Shown here: piece by piece, positions 51,926 through 59,855 of the stretch
Position numbering within the stretch: the first letter of the stretch is position 1
Layout: every line of letters begins with the position of its first letter
Translations under genes and position numbers: made by a program
NCBI GenBank assembly: GCA_025454835.1
Contig: JALONQ010000003.1
Span: 1-64,000 of the forward strand
DNA from: Bacteroidota bacterium
Lineage (GTDB): Bacteria; Bacteroidota; Ignavibacteria; UBA10030
Reading direction: 5' to 3'
Length of the DNA stretch: 64,000 nucleotides
The notes under the pieces: generated by a model
Database searches by the model: none
What the model was told of the DNA's origin: nothing
The model's input: the letters and a program-made list of their open reading frames with translations, nothing else

Positions 51926-52291
51926 ATGACCTCCCGAATATTCTGGACGCTGGCGCTGGTTGCGCTGGCGATCGCGGATCTGGCGACCCGCTGGCTTCTT
52001 GATTTCAGCTTCGACGCCGTCCTCAAGGTCGAATCCTTCCTCTTCACGGCGACCGCTGCCGTTCTCTTCCTCCGCATGAGGCGTGAGGACTCTGCCAACG
52101 CCTGGCCTCGCTGGGTCCGATCCGTCATCATCGCAAGTCTGTTGCTCGCGGTCGTGCGGGCGGGCTCGTACTCCCTCGGCCTTGAATTGTATCTCGCCAA
52201 CCTTGCCACTCTCGCGATCGCCATCATTGCGGCTGTCGGGTCAAAGTGGAGACGCGGGGGGGCGCCTGAGAACGTGGGGAGTAGGCAGTAA
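51926..52291 (+). CDS. small membrane protein, unknown
   Basis: This 121-residue protein has about four hydrophobic segments ('IFWTLALVALAIADLATRW', 'SFLFTATAAVLFLRM', 'VIIASLLLAVVRAGSY', 'LANLATLAIAIIAAVGS'). It lies 44 bases after the DUF2339 gene on the same strand and is probably cotranscribed. I recognise no family. The final codons (SRQ) and the TAA stop are supplied by a GTAGGCAGTAAG word, so the native C-terminus may have been replaced. Confidence 0.6.
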   Translation: MTSRIFWTLALVALAIADLATRWLLDFSFDAVLKVESFLFTATAAVLFLRMRREDSANAWPRWVRSVIIASLLLAVVRAGSYSLGLELYLANLATLAIAIIAAVGSKWRRGGAPENVGSRQ

Positions 52292-52402
52292 GTCGGCACC
52301 CTCCGTTTCGGTCAAGTGGATATCTCGTTTCACAGATCATATGTTCTTGTCATAGGACTTCAACCTGCCCACCGCCTGTAGGCGCCTGCCTACTGCCTAC
52401 TT
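52278..52402. repeat. GGAGTAGGCAGTAAG / CTGCCTACTGCCTACTTTC inverted pair
   Basis: The left arm (52278-52297) contains the stop codon of the 121-residue gene. The right arm (52362-52402) is GGCGCCTGCCTACTGCC-like, with a partly palindromic CCGCCTGTAGGCGCC before it. Same family as 28808-28940. Confidence 0.75.
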
Positions 52403-52492
52403 TCTCCAGATCTCTTCTCGCCTCACCTTTCCTTTTCCCACACTTTGCGGTAGATTAGCGTTCCGTTTGTTGATCCTACCCAGGGAGTCCCC

Positions 52493-53638
52493 ATGCCAGT
52501 CATCGGTGTCTTGAAGGAGACCGCCGCCCGGGAAACGCGAGTCGCTCTGGTTCCTCAGAGCGCCGGGCAGCTGGTCAAAGAGAAACACGGCGTCCTCGTC
52601 CAGTCCGGCGCCGGTGCGGCCGCCGGGTTCTCGGACGCCGACTACCAGAAGGCCGGAGCCAAGATCGTCGCCTCCGCCGACGCGGTCATCAAGGGCGGCG
52701 ACCTTATTGTGAAGGTCCAGCCCCCCAGCCCCGCAGAGGTCAAGAAGCTTCGGGCCAACACCGCCCTTATCAGTTTCCTCTCCCCCGCCACCAACGCGCC
52801 GCTCATCAAAGCGCTCGCCGGACGCAAGGTGACCGCGTTTGCGATGGAGTACATCCCCCGCATCAGCCGCGCGCAGAGCATGGACGCCCTTTCGTCGATG
52901 GCGACCGTCGCCGGCTACAAGGCGGTGCTCATGGCAGCGTCGGAGGTCGGCAAGATGTACCCGATGCTCATGACCGCCGCGGGCACGATCTCGCCGGCCA
53001 CGGTGCTGGTGTTGGGCGTAGGCGTCGCCGGACTTCAGGCGATCGCCACGGCGAAGCGGCTCGGCGCCAAGGTCGAAGCCTTCGATCCTCGTCCCGCCGT
53101 GAAGGACCAGGTGAAGAGTCTCGGCGCTGCGTTCGTAGAGATGGAGTTGCCGAAGGAGGATGTGGAGACGAAGGGCGGCTATGCCAAGGAACAGTCGGAT
53201 GCCTTCCTCAAGGCCGAGCGCGTCGCCATCGCCGCCCGTCTGCCGAAAGTGAACGCCCTCATCACGACGGCGCAGATCTTCGGCAAGAAGGCCCCGGTGC
53301 TCGTGACCGCCGACATGGTCAAGCAGATGCCTCCGGGTTCGGTCATTCTCGACATGGCGGCCGAGAGCGGCGGCAACTGCGAACTGACCGTCGCCGGCAA
53401 GACGGTCATCAAGCACGGCGTGAAGATCATCGGCGCGGTCAACCTTCCCGCCTTGCTGCCTGTCGATGCGAGCAACATGTATTCGCGCAACGTTTATAAC
53501 CTGCTCAAACACATGTATCCAAAGGCTGACGCGCCGACAGACCCGTCGGAAGAGATCTTGGCCGCCTCGTGCCTCACGCGCGGTGGCGCCGTCGTCAACG
53601 AAGCCGTACGCGCGTTGCTCGTAAAGGGAGGTGAATAA
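52493..53638 (+). CDS. pntAA: NAD(P) transhydrogenase subunit alpha part 1
   Basis: This 381-residue NAD(H)-binding domain I belongs to the proton-translocating transhydrogenase. 'GVLKETAARETRVALVPQSA' and 'VLVQSGAGAAAGFSDADY' open it. 'TVLVLGVGVAGLQAIATAKR' is the dinucleotide loop, and 'AFDPRPAVKDQVKSLGA', 'NALITTAQIFGKKAPVLVTA' and 'PGSVILDMAAESGGNCELT' are conserved. GGGAG precedes the ATG. It forms an operon with pntAB and pntB; the enzyme couples hydride transfer from NADH to NADP+ with proton entry. Confidence 0.96.
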   Translation: MPVIGVLKETAARETRVALVPQSAGQLVKEKHGVLVQSGAGAAAGFSDADYQKAGAKIVASADAVIKGGDLIVKVQPPSPAEVKKLRANTALISFLSPATNAPLIKALAGRKVTAFAMEYIPRISRAQSMDALSSMATVAGYKAVLMAASEVGKMYPMLMTAAGTISPATVLVLGVGVAGLQAIATAKRLGAKVEAFDPRPAVKDQVKSLGAAFVEMELPKEDVETKGGYAKEQSDAFLKAERVAIAARLPKVNALITTAQIFGKKAPVLVTADMVKQMPPGSVILDMAAESGGNCELTVAGKTVIKHGVKIIGAVNLPALLPVDASNMYSRNVYNLLKHMYPKADAPTDPSEEILAASCLTRGGAVVNEAVRALLVKGGE

Positions 53639-53641
53639 GCA

Positions 53642-53947
53642 ATGTCCGAAGCCTTGATGGTATCCATCTACGTGTTTGTCCTCGCCACGTTCGTCGGCGT
53701 GGAGATCATCAGTAAGGTCCCGCCCCTGCTTCACACGCCCCTCATGTCCGGGTCGAACGCGATCTCGGGCATCACGCTCGTCGGGTCGCTGATCGCGGCC
53801 GGCGAAGGCCACGGCGGGCTCTCCGTGATCCTCGGCACCGTCGCCGTCGTGTTCGCCACCGTTAACGTCGTCGGCGGCTATCTCGTGACCGACCGGATGC
53901 TGAAGATGTTCAAGAAGGACGCGCGCCGCGGCGGAGGTGCCCAATGA
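53642..53947 (+). CDS. pntAB: NAD(P) transhydrogenase subunit alpha part 2 (membrane)
   Basis: This 101-residue membrane piece has three helices ('LMVSIYVFVLATFVGVEI', 'SGSNAISGITLVGSLIAAG', 'VILGTVAVVFATVNVVGGYL') and ends with 'TDRMLKMFKKD'. This split of the alpha subunit is the three-gene form of the enzyme. It overlaps pntB by ATGA. Confidence 0.95.
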   Translation: MSEALMVSIYVFVLATFVGVEIISKVPPLLHTPLMSGSNAISGITLVGSLIAAGEGHGGLSVILGTVAVVFATVNVVGGYLVTDRMLKMFKKDARRGGGAQ

Positions 53948-55344
53948 GCACCTTCGCTCTGCTGGCGTACCTCGGCGCGTCGGTTTGCTTCATACTCGGC
54001 CTGAAGATGCTGTCCTCTGCCCGCACGGCACGGCAGGGGAACTTCCTCAGCGGCTTCGGTATGCTCCTGGCCATCGTCGTGACGCTGATGGACCAGAAGA
54101 TCTTGTCGTTCGAGTACATCATCGCCGGTCTGCTTGTCGGGTCGGCTATCGGCCTCTATCTGGCCATTCGTGTGCAGATGACCGACATGCCGCAGATGGT
54201 CGGCGTTTTGAACGGCCTCGGCGGCGGCGCATCGACGCTGGTGGCGTATGCCGAGTACCTCCGCCTCTCGGGAGATACGGCCATCAACGTCTGGGCTGGC
54301 GGCGAGGTCGACCTTGTTGTGCTCATTACGATCGTCCTCAGCATCATGATCGGGACGGTCACGATCGTCGGCAGCATCGTGGCCGCGGCAAAGCTCCACG
54401 GCATCATGAAGAGCGCGCCGATCCTCTACCCGATGCAGAAGCAGATCAACGCCGCGATCCTGTTCGCGATCTTCGTTATGGGCGGTCTCTTCGTCGCCGA
54501 TCCGTCGCTCTGGTATCTGCCGCTGGCCATCATCGGCCTGGCGATGATCCTCGGCGTCACGAGCGTGATCCCCATCGGCGGCGCCGACATGCCCGTCGTG
54601 ATCTCGTTGATGAATTCCTACTCCGGCCTGGCGGGCGCCATGACTGGGTTCGTCCTCGGCAATAACGTCCTGATCATCAGCGGCACGCTCGTCGGCACGT
54701 CGGGCATCATTCTGACCGACATCATGTGCAAAGCGATGAACCGGTCGCTGGCCAACGTGCTCTTTGCCGGCGTCGGCGCCGACTACAGCCCCGATGAAGC
54801 GGCCGGCGAACAGAAGACGGTCATCCGCTATACCCCCGAGGACGTCGCCTCGATCCTCGAGAATGCGCAGTCGGTCATTATCGTCCCCGGCTACGGTCTG
54901 GCCGTCGCGCAGGCCCAGCACGTGCTTCAGGAACTCGCCGGCTTGCTCGTCGCCCGTGGTGTCGAGGTCCGCTACGGCATCCATCCCGTTGCGGGCCGCA
55001 TGCCCGGACATATGAACGTCCTGCTGGCGGAAGCAAATGTGCCGTACGATCTGCTCCTCGAAATGGACCAGATCAACGACGACTTCCAAAACACGGATGT
55101 CGCGTTGGTGATCGGCGCCAACGACGTCGTCAACCCGGGCGCGCGACACAAGAAGAACAGTCCGCTCTACGGCATGCCTATTCTCAACGCCGACAGGGCG
55201 CGCACGGTCATGGTCTGCAAGCGCAGCTTGAACCCTGGGTTTGCCGGCGAAGACAACGAGCTCTTCTACCAGAAGAACACCATGATGGTCTTCGGCGACG
55301 CCAAGTCCACGCTGACAAATCTGGTGGGGATGATGAAAAAATAG
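53944..55344 (+). CDS. pntB: NAD(P) transhydrogenase subunit beta
   Basis: This 466-residue subunit has about nine membrane helices and a C-terminal NADP(H)-binding domain III. Seen are 'VGVLNGLGGGASTLVAYAEY', 'PIGGADMPVVISLMNSYSGL', 'VIIVPGYGLAVAQAQHVLQE', 'IHPVAGRMPGHMNVLLAEAN', 'ALVIGANDVVNPGAR' and 'CKRSLNPGFAGEDNELFY'. Length and order are standard. It is translationally coupled to pntAB. Confidence 0.96.
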   Translation: MSTFALLAYLGASVCFILGLKMLSSARTARQGNFLSGFGMLLAIVVTLMDQKILSFEYIIAGLLVGSAIGLYLAIRVQMTDMPQMVGVLNGLGGGASTLVAYAEYLRLSGDTAINVWAGGEVDLVVLITIVLSIMIGTVTIVGSIVAAAKLHGIMKSAPILYPMQKQINAAILFAIFVMGGLFVADPSLWYLPLAIIGLAMILGVTSVIPIGGADMPVVISLMNSYSGLAGAMTGFVLGNNVLIISGTLVGTSGIILTDIMCKAMNRSLANVLFAGVGADYSPDEAAGEQKTVIRYTPEDVASILENAQSVIIVPGYGLAVAQAQHVLQELAGLLVARGVEVRYGIHPVAGRMPGHMNVLLAEANVPYDLLLEMDQINDDFQNTDVALVIGANDVVNPGARHKKNSPLYGMPILNADRARTVMVCKRSLNPGFAGEDNELFYQKNTMMVFGDAKSTLTNLVGMMKK

Positions 55345-55649
55345 ATCTCCGTCCCCGGGTGTTGCCGGGATGACATCACCCTGAGCGAGGCACGACCCGC
55401 GAACAATCGTTGCGCGAGCCGAGTCGAAGGGTGAAGCCTGTGTTCTCATGGTTCGTATCGCAACGTGATTTGAAGGCGGTCGGTTGGTTTCGGCCGCCTT
55501 TGTTGTGTTGATCGTCGCCTGCCGGCCGCTCTCATTGTCCTTGGTCGTTAGGCAGGCTTCGCGGCCCGTGAAAAGAGGTTTGCCGCTTGTGCGGCAACTG
55601 TATTGGGCCTCCGGCTGTTCTTTGTGCTCTTTGTGGCTAATTATCTTCC
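55345..55649. repeat. 305-base gap after pntB: TCACCCTGAGCGAG hairpin, terminator, GGCAGGC and CTTTGTG words
   Basis: No gene is seen. At 55376-55434 an inverted repeat runs from TCACCCTGAGCGAG to GAGTCGAAGGGTGA. At 55513-55566 lie GCCTGCCGGCC and GGCAGGC words. At 55603-55645 lie GGGCCTCCGGCTG and TTCTTTGTGCTCTTTGTGG words, ending just before the TSUP gene. At least three repeat families are stacked here. Confidence 0.65.
55473..55507 (+). terminator. hairpin terminator after the pnt operon
   Basis: AAGGCGG (55473-55479) pairs with CCGCCTT (55494-55500), with TGTTGTGTTG following. The stem is short but GC-rich. It would end the pnt transcript. Confidence 0.5.
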
Positions 55650-56387
55650 ATGACCCCCGAACAACTCCCCCTGCTGGCTGCCGGCATTCTTGTGATCGCC
55701 TTTCTGTACTCTTCTGTCGGCCATGCGGGGGCGTCGGGGTATATCGCCGTCATGTCGCTGTTGAGTGTCGCGCCTGAGGTCATCCGGCCGACGGCGTTGG
55801 TCCTCAATATCCTCGTGGCAAGCATCGCCAGCTGGCAATTCTGGCGAAGCGGGAATTTCTCCTGGCGGTTGTTCTGGCCGTTCGCCGTGGCCGCGCTTCC
55901 CCTGGCGTTCGTCGGTGGCTACATCGCGCTGCCGGCCGAGGTACTCAAGCGCCTGATCGGGCTCGTTCTACTTGCCTCTGCTGCGAGGCTGCTGTTCAAA
56001 CCTCCTGACGATGTCGTCGTGTCTGAGCCCTCCAGGTTTGTCGCTGTCTTGCTCGGAGGCGGTTTGGGATTGTTGGCGGGGATGACGGGAACCGGGGGCG
56101 GCATCTTTCTGACGCCGGTCCTCATTCTGTTCGGATGGGCCAAAGCCAAGACGGCCGGCGCGGTTTCTGCGGTATTCATTCTGGTCAACTCGACCGCGGG
56201 CTTGCTGGGTAACTTGAGCGCAACGAGCGCTTTCCCGACCCCCGCGTTGGCTCTGGCTCTCGCGGCGATCGTGGGAGGCTCAGCCGGCTCCTATCTCGGA
56301 AGCCGTCGCCTCCCCCATACGGCCATCAAACGCCTTCTGGCGGTCGTCCTCACGATCGCTGGAGCAAAGCTGATGTTCTCTGTGTGA
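55650..56387 (+). CDS. TSUP-family transporter (TauE/SafE-like)
   Basis: This 245-residue inner-membrane protein has about eight helices. The two homologous halves begin 'FLYSSVGHAGASGYIAVMSL' and 'GGGLGLLAGMTGTGGGIFLT', the family glycine-rich signatures. Such proteins export sulfite, sulfoacetate or other organosulfur anions; the substrate cannot be read. It is preceded by a CTTTGTGGCTAATT word and followed by 33 bases of CTGACCTCTGATCTC words. Confidence 0.87.
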   Translation: MTPEQLPLLAAGILVIAFLYSSVGHAGASGYIAVMSLLSVAPEVIRPTALVLNILVASIASWQFWRSGNFSWRLFWPFAVAALPLAFVGGYIALPAEVLKRLIGLVLLASAARLLFKPPDDVVVSEPSRFVAVLLGGGLGLLAGMTGTGGGIFLTPVLILFGWAKAKTAGAVSAVFILVNSTAGLLGNLSATSAFPTPALALALAAIVGGSAGSYLGSRRLPHTAIKRLLAVVLTIAGAKLMFSV

Positions 56388-56420
56388 ATCTGACCTCTGA
56401 TCTCTCCACCTGTTCTTCGC
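56388..56420. repeat. CTGACCTCTGATCTC word
   Basis: The entire gap between the TSUP stop and the SDR start is one ATCTGACCTCTGATCTC word plus TCCACCTG. Same family as before mreB and before the ABC ATPase gene. Confidence 0.55.
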
Positions 56421-57221
56421 ATGGACACCGCTCTCATCACCGGTGCCACCGATGGCATCGGAAAACAAACGGCTCTTGAACTTGCGGCCCGAGGATTTCG
56501 GGTGTTGGTGCACGGGCGCACGCTCGCAAGCGCATCCAAGGCTTGCGATGAGATCCGCGCGAAGGTCATGGCGGCGAAGCTCGAGCCGGTCCACGGCGAT
56601 TTGTCTTCGCTCGCGGAGGTCCGGCGTCTCGCCGACGACGCACGACGCATCGCTCCGGCGCTGAAGGTCCTGGTCAACAACGCCGGCGTGTACATGAACG
56701 CCTTCGGGCGGAGCGCCGACGGGTTCGAGATGACCTTCGCCGTGAATCATCTCGCTCATTTCCTGCTGACGAACCTGCTGCTCGAGCCCCTTCGTAAGGC
56801 CGGCAGGGCACGCGTGGTCCACGTCAGCTCCGTGGCTCATACGCGCGGGGCATTCGAGCTCGACACGATCAACGAGCCGTCGACATTCTCGCCCTACCGG
56901 GCATATGCCGCCTCGAAACTCGCCAATGTTCTGTTCTCGAACGCCCTTGCGCGACGGCTTCGTGCTGACGGCGTGACCTCCAACGCCCTTCATCCCGGAG
57001 TCATCACGACCAAGCTGCTCAAGGCGGGTTTCAACATGAGCGGCGCTTCCGTCCAGCGTGGCTCGGAGACATCGGTGTTCCTGGCGGTTTCACCGCTCGT
57101 CGAAGGGATCACCGGTCGCTATTTTTCCGACGCACGCGAAGCATCGCCTTCGTCCCTCAGTAACGATGAGGCCTTCCAGTTGGGCCTATGGGAGAGGAGC
57201 GTGACGTGGACGGGACTGTGA
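56421..57221 (+). CDS. SDR-family oxidoreductase, retinol-dehydrogenase-like
   Basis: This 266-residue short-chain dehydrogenase has 'ALITGATDGIGKQTALELAA' (cofactor loop), 'LKVLVNNAGVYMNAFG', 'GFEMTFAVNHLAHFLLTNLL', 'RVVHVSSVAHTRGAF', 'YRAYAASKLANVLFSNALAR' (catalytic Tyr-x3-Lys) and 'NALHPGVITTKLLKAGF'. This is the RDH/WWOX-like class; the substrate is unknown. Its stop overlaps the start of the VUT transporter gene. Confidence 0.85.
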   Translation: MDTALITGATDGIGKQTALELAARGFRVLVHGRTLASASKACDEIRAKVMAAKLEPVHGDLSSLAEVRRLADDARRIAPALKVLVNNAGVYMNAFGRSADGFEMTFAVNHLAHFLLTNLLLEPLRKAGRARVVHVSSVAHTRGAFELDTINEPSTFSPYRAYAASKLANVLFSNALARRLRADGVTSNALHPGVITTKLLKAGFNMSGASVQRGSETSVFLAVSPLVEGITGRYFSDAREASPSSLSNDEAFQLGLWERSVTWTGL

Positions 57222-57829
57222 CCCGCCGATTGGTGATCGTGGTGGCCGCCTACATTGCGGCCCAGATGATCTCCGACATCGCTAGTCTGCGGATCGTTCT
57301 GCTGGCCGGATGGTCGATGGACGCGGGAACGCTCATCTATCCCCTCACCTTCACGCTCCGCGACCTAGTACACAAAACCGCCGGCATTTCCGCCGCACGT
57401 ACGATGATCATGCTGGCCGCTGTCATCAACGTCGTCATGGCGGCCTCCTTCTGGCTGGTGGGACAACTGCCGCCCGATCCGGCCGTGGGTGAACAGGCCT
57501 CGTTCGCCTTGTTGCTTGCGCCCGTCTGGCGGATCGTCGCGGCGTCGATCGTCGCCGAGGTCGCATCGGAGTTGCTCGACACGTCGGTCTACCAACGCTG
57601 GGTGGACCGGATGGGCCCGCGCCGGCAGTGGGCACGCGTGCTGGTCAGCAATGGCGCCAGCGTTCCGGTCGATAGCCTTCTCTTTGCCTTTCTTGCCTTC
57701 GGAGGGGTGTATGACACCGCGGTGGTCTGGGCGATCGTCGGAACGAACGTGGCGGTGAAGCTGCTCGTGACCGTCGTCGGGGTGCCGCTCATTTATCTGG
57801 TGCCGGAAGCCCGCCGCGAGCGTGTGTGA
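57218..57829 (+). CDS. VUT-family membrane protein, queuosine-precursor-transporter-like (YhhQ)
   Basis: This protein of about 203 residues has six hydrophobic segments. It has the family order 'IAAQMISDIASLRIVLLAGW', 'GTLIYPLTFTLRDLVHKTAG', 'EVASELLDTSVYQRWVDRMG', 'RVLVSNGASVPVDSLLFAFL' and 'VVWAIVGTNVAVKLLVTVVG'. YhhQ proteins import queuosine precursors (preQ0/preQ1). The GTG at 57218 gives a four-base GTGA overlap, the usual arrangement in this genome; an ATG at 57188 is the alternative. Confidence 0.8.
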   Translation: MTRRLVIVVAAYIAAQMISDIASLRIVLLAGWSMDAGTLIYPLTFTLRDLVHKTAGISAARTMIMLAAVINVVMAASFWLVGQLPPDPAVGEQASFALLLAPVWRIVAASIVAEVASELLDTSVYQRWVDRMGPRRQWARVLVSNGASVPVDSLLFAFLAFGGVYDTAVVWAIVGTNVAVKLLVTVVGVPLIYLVPEARRERV

Positions 57830-58056
57830 ACGAGCGCGGATCGGGATCAACGCAGGAGCGAACGGGGATCACGTGGGCTGGCGTGTGGTCCGCGCTTCCG
57901 GACTTCGTGCTCGCAGCGCAGTTCCTGCTGATGTGGGTCAATCCCGGAATCATCGGGGCCGAGTATCTTCCGTTCTACATCGGACTGATGATGGCTGAGT
58001 TTGTCGCCATTCACTCGTCTGTCCTCCTGGGAAACGTCGTCTTGGGCGGCGGGTAA
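57826..58056 (+). CDS. small two-helix membrane protein, unknown
   Basis: This 76-residue protein has two hydrophobic stretches ('FVLAAQFLLMWVNPGIIGAE' and 'YIGLMMAEFVAIHSSVLLGN'). It starts with a GTG that overlaps the VUT stop (GTGA), so it is translationally coupled. I recognise no family. Confidence 0.5.
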   Translation: MNERGSGSTQERTGITWAGVWSALPDFVLAAQFLLMWVNPGIIGAEYLPFYIGLMMAEFVAIHSSVLLGNVVLGGG

Positions 58057-58180
58057 CGTTCCGGCAAGGCCGTAGCCATCGTTCCCCCACCCGGGACCTC
58101 CGCTCGAACGCGTGACCGCTGGAACTTACACGCGTTCCGTTCCGTAGATACTGGCTGGTATTCAACAATTCCGGGGTCCC

Positions 58181-59641
58181 GTGAAGCGTGTGCTGCTCTC
58201 TTTGCCGATCCTTTTCGCGTGTTCTTCCTCCCTTCTCGCTCAACCCGATCTGATCTACCGCTTCACGCCGGTTGCCGAGGCAGACCGGCTTGTGCTCGAC
58301 GTCCACGTGGAGTTCGTCCCGCACGGATCCGACAGCACGCTGCTCAACCTTCCCGATTCGTATGGGGGGCAGGAGCAGTTCGGCGGCATCTCCGGCCTGC
58401 GCGTGATCGCGTCCGGGGCCACGCTCGTCCCGACCGAAGATCGGTCGCGCGTGTGGCTTCGACACGCCGGGCTTTCCCGGGTCGTGTTCACCTATCGCGT
58501 GCACGAGCGGCGCTCCGGAACCGTGGAGCTTGGAGATCATTATCGGGCGGTCATACGGCCGGGACTGGTCCACGCTCTGGGGAACAGCATCCTCATCGTT
58601 CCCGACGTCCCGGACTCGCTCGACATCGACGTCGCCTGGACTGACACGCCGTCCGATTGGCGCTTCGCATCGTCGTTCGGCCTGGGCGTCGGTCCGTTGC
58701 GCACGCGCCAGACGATGCGGTGGTTCCGTCACAGCCTCTGGTTGGGCGGCGATCTTCGGATGCGTGAAACGGTGGTGAACGACCGGACGGTCGCCGTGGC
58801 GATGCACGGCTCGTGGAGCTTCGACGATCGCGAGCTGTTGCGACTCGTCCGGACCATCATTCAAGCTGAACGCGATTTCTTCGACGACCACGATTTTCCG
58901 TTCTTCCTCGTCACCGCCCTTCAGATCGGGGGCGACAACGACCAAGGCGGAACGGGACGCGTGAACTCGTTCGGCCTGTTCCTCTCGGACGACCGCACCA
59001 TCGACCTCCGGCTGAAGCGCCTGCTCGCTCACGAGATATTTCACGCATGGAACGGCGACCGGACGGAACGCGAATCGCCGGAAGCGCTCGTGTACTGGTT
59101 CACGGAGGGTTTCGCCGACTACTACGCGCGCCGCTTTCTGCTTCAGTCGGGACTCATCACGCCAGAGGAATACCTGGACGATCTGAACGCCAATCTGCGG
59201 GAATACTTCACGTCGTCGATGCTCACCATGTCGAACACAACGCTCATTGATGGAGCGCCGGGAGGCCGCGACGCGCAACGCATGCCGTACCGTCGCGGCG
59301 ACATCTTGGCGCATCAACTCGCGGCGGCTGGCGCTGCGTGCGGCCGATCGCTTGACAGCGTGGTTCGCTCGTACTTGCTCGATGTGATGCGCCCTTCTCG
59401 CGCCATCGCCAACAACTCGTTGCTCCCCGCGCTGGCGGAATTATTGCCCGAGGCCGACCGTCCGTTGCTGGAAGGGTGGGTGGGCGGCTCGGTGTCGCTC
59501 GACCCTGAGCGAGCGCTGTTCAGTCAAGGTGCGGAGTTGTCGCTGAAGGAGCGGAGACGATTCTATCTCTTTGGCGAGCGTTTTGTCGTTCCCTCGTACC
59601 GGCTTTCACAGGCCGAGCGAACCGTCAGACTTCGACCCTAA
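58181..59641 (+). CDS. M61-like zinc metallopeptidase, exported
   Basis: This 486-residue exported protein has the signal 'VLLSLPILFACSSSLLAQ', a beta-rich N-terminal domain (to about 240) and a gluzincin catalytic domain. Zinc motif: 'LLAHEIFHAWNGDRTE' (HExxH) with the third ligand glutamate in 'WFTEGFADYYARRFLL'. The WNG after HExxHxW and the GFADYYA block match M61 glycyl aminopeptidases. A PDZ domain often found in the family is not evident. The start is GTG at 58181. Confidence 0.83.
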   Translation: MKRVLLSLPILFACSSSLLAQPDLIYRFTPVAEADRLVLDVHVEFVPHGSDSTLLNLPDSYGGQEQFGGISGLRVIASGATLVPTEDRSRVWLRHAGLSRVVFTYRVHERRSGTVELGDHYRAVIRPGLVHALGNSILIVPDVPDSLDIDVAWTDTPSDWRFASSFGLGVGPLRTRQTMRWFRHSLWLGGDLRMRETVVNDRTVAVAMHGSWSFDDRELLRLVRTIIQAERDFFDDHDFPFFLVTALQIGGDNDQGGTGRVNSFGLFLSDDRTIDLRLKRLLAHEIFHAWNGDRTERESPEALVYWFTEGFADYYARRFLLQSGLITPEEYLDDLNANLREYFTSSMLTMSNTTLIDGAPGGRDAQRMPYRRGDILAHQLAAAGAACGRSLDSVVRSYLLDVMRPSRAIANNSLLPALAELLPEADRPLLEGWVGGSVSLDPERALFSQGAELSLKERRRFYLFGERFVVPSYRLSQAERTVRLRP

Positions 59642-59664
59642 GGCCGTCATCATCCACCATTCGC

Positions 59665-59695
59665 CGGCCGCCCGGCTTCGCTGGCCGATTTTTAG
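59665..59695 (+). terminator. possible hairpin terminator after the M61 gene
   Basis: CGGCC (59665-59669) can pair with GGCCG (59683-59687), and the following bases are ATTTTTAGG. Weak by itself, but placed 23 bases after a stop codon and before a new transcription unit. Confidence 0.35.
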
Positions 59696-59855
59696 GTCAA
59701 CGGTGGGTTGAAAATCCCGTATCTTGAGTCTGCCCGCCGGGAAAGCCCGATTTTCGGCCGATCAACTGGTCGGGCGGAAACGGTATGTCGGCCTTCACTG
59801 TTATTGAATGTCCTGGTTCGTCCTTCACGGCCATCTTCGCACAGACCGCCATTCT

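Noticed and set aside
52397-55449. Long minus-strand frames (515 and 523 codons) opposite the pnt operon
   Set aside because: pntAA, pntAB and pntB are intact with four-base coupling; the antisense frames are shadows.
57950-59317. A 455-codon minus-strand frame opposite the M61-like peptidase
   Set aside because: The plus-strand frame has a signal peptide and HExxH motif; the other has neither.
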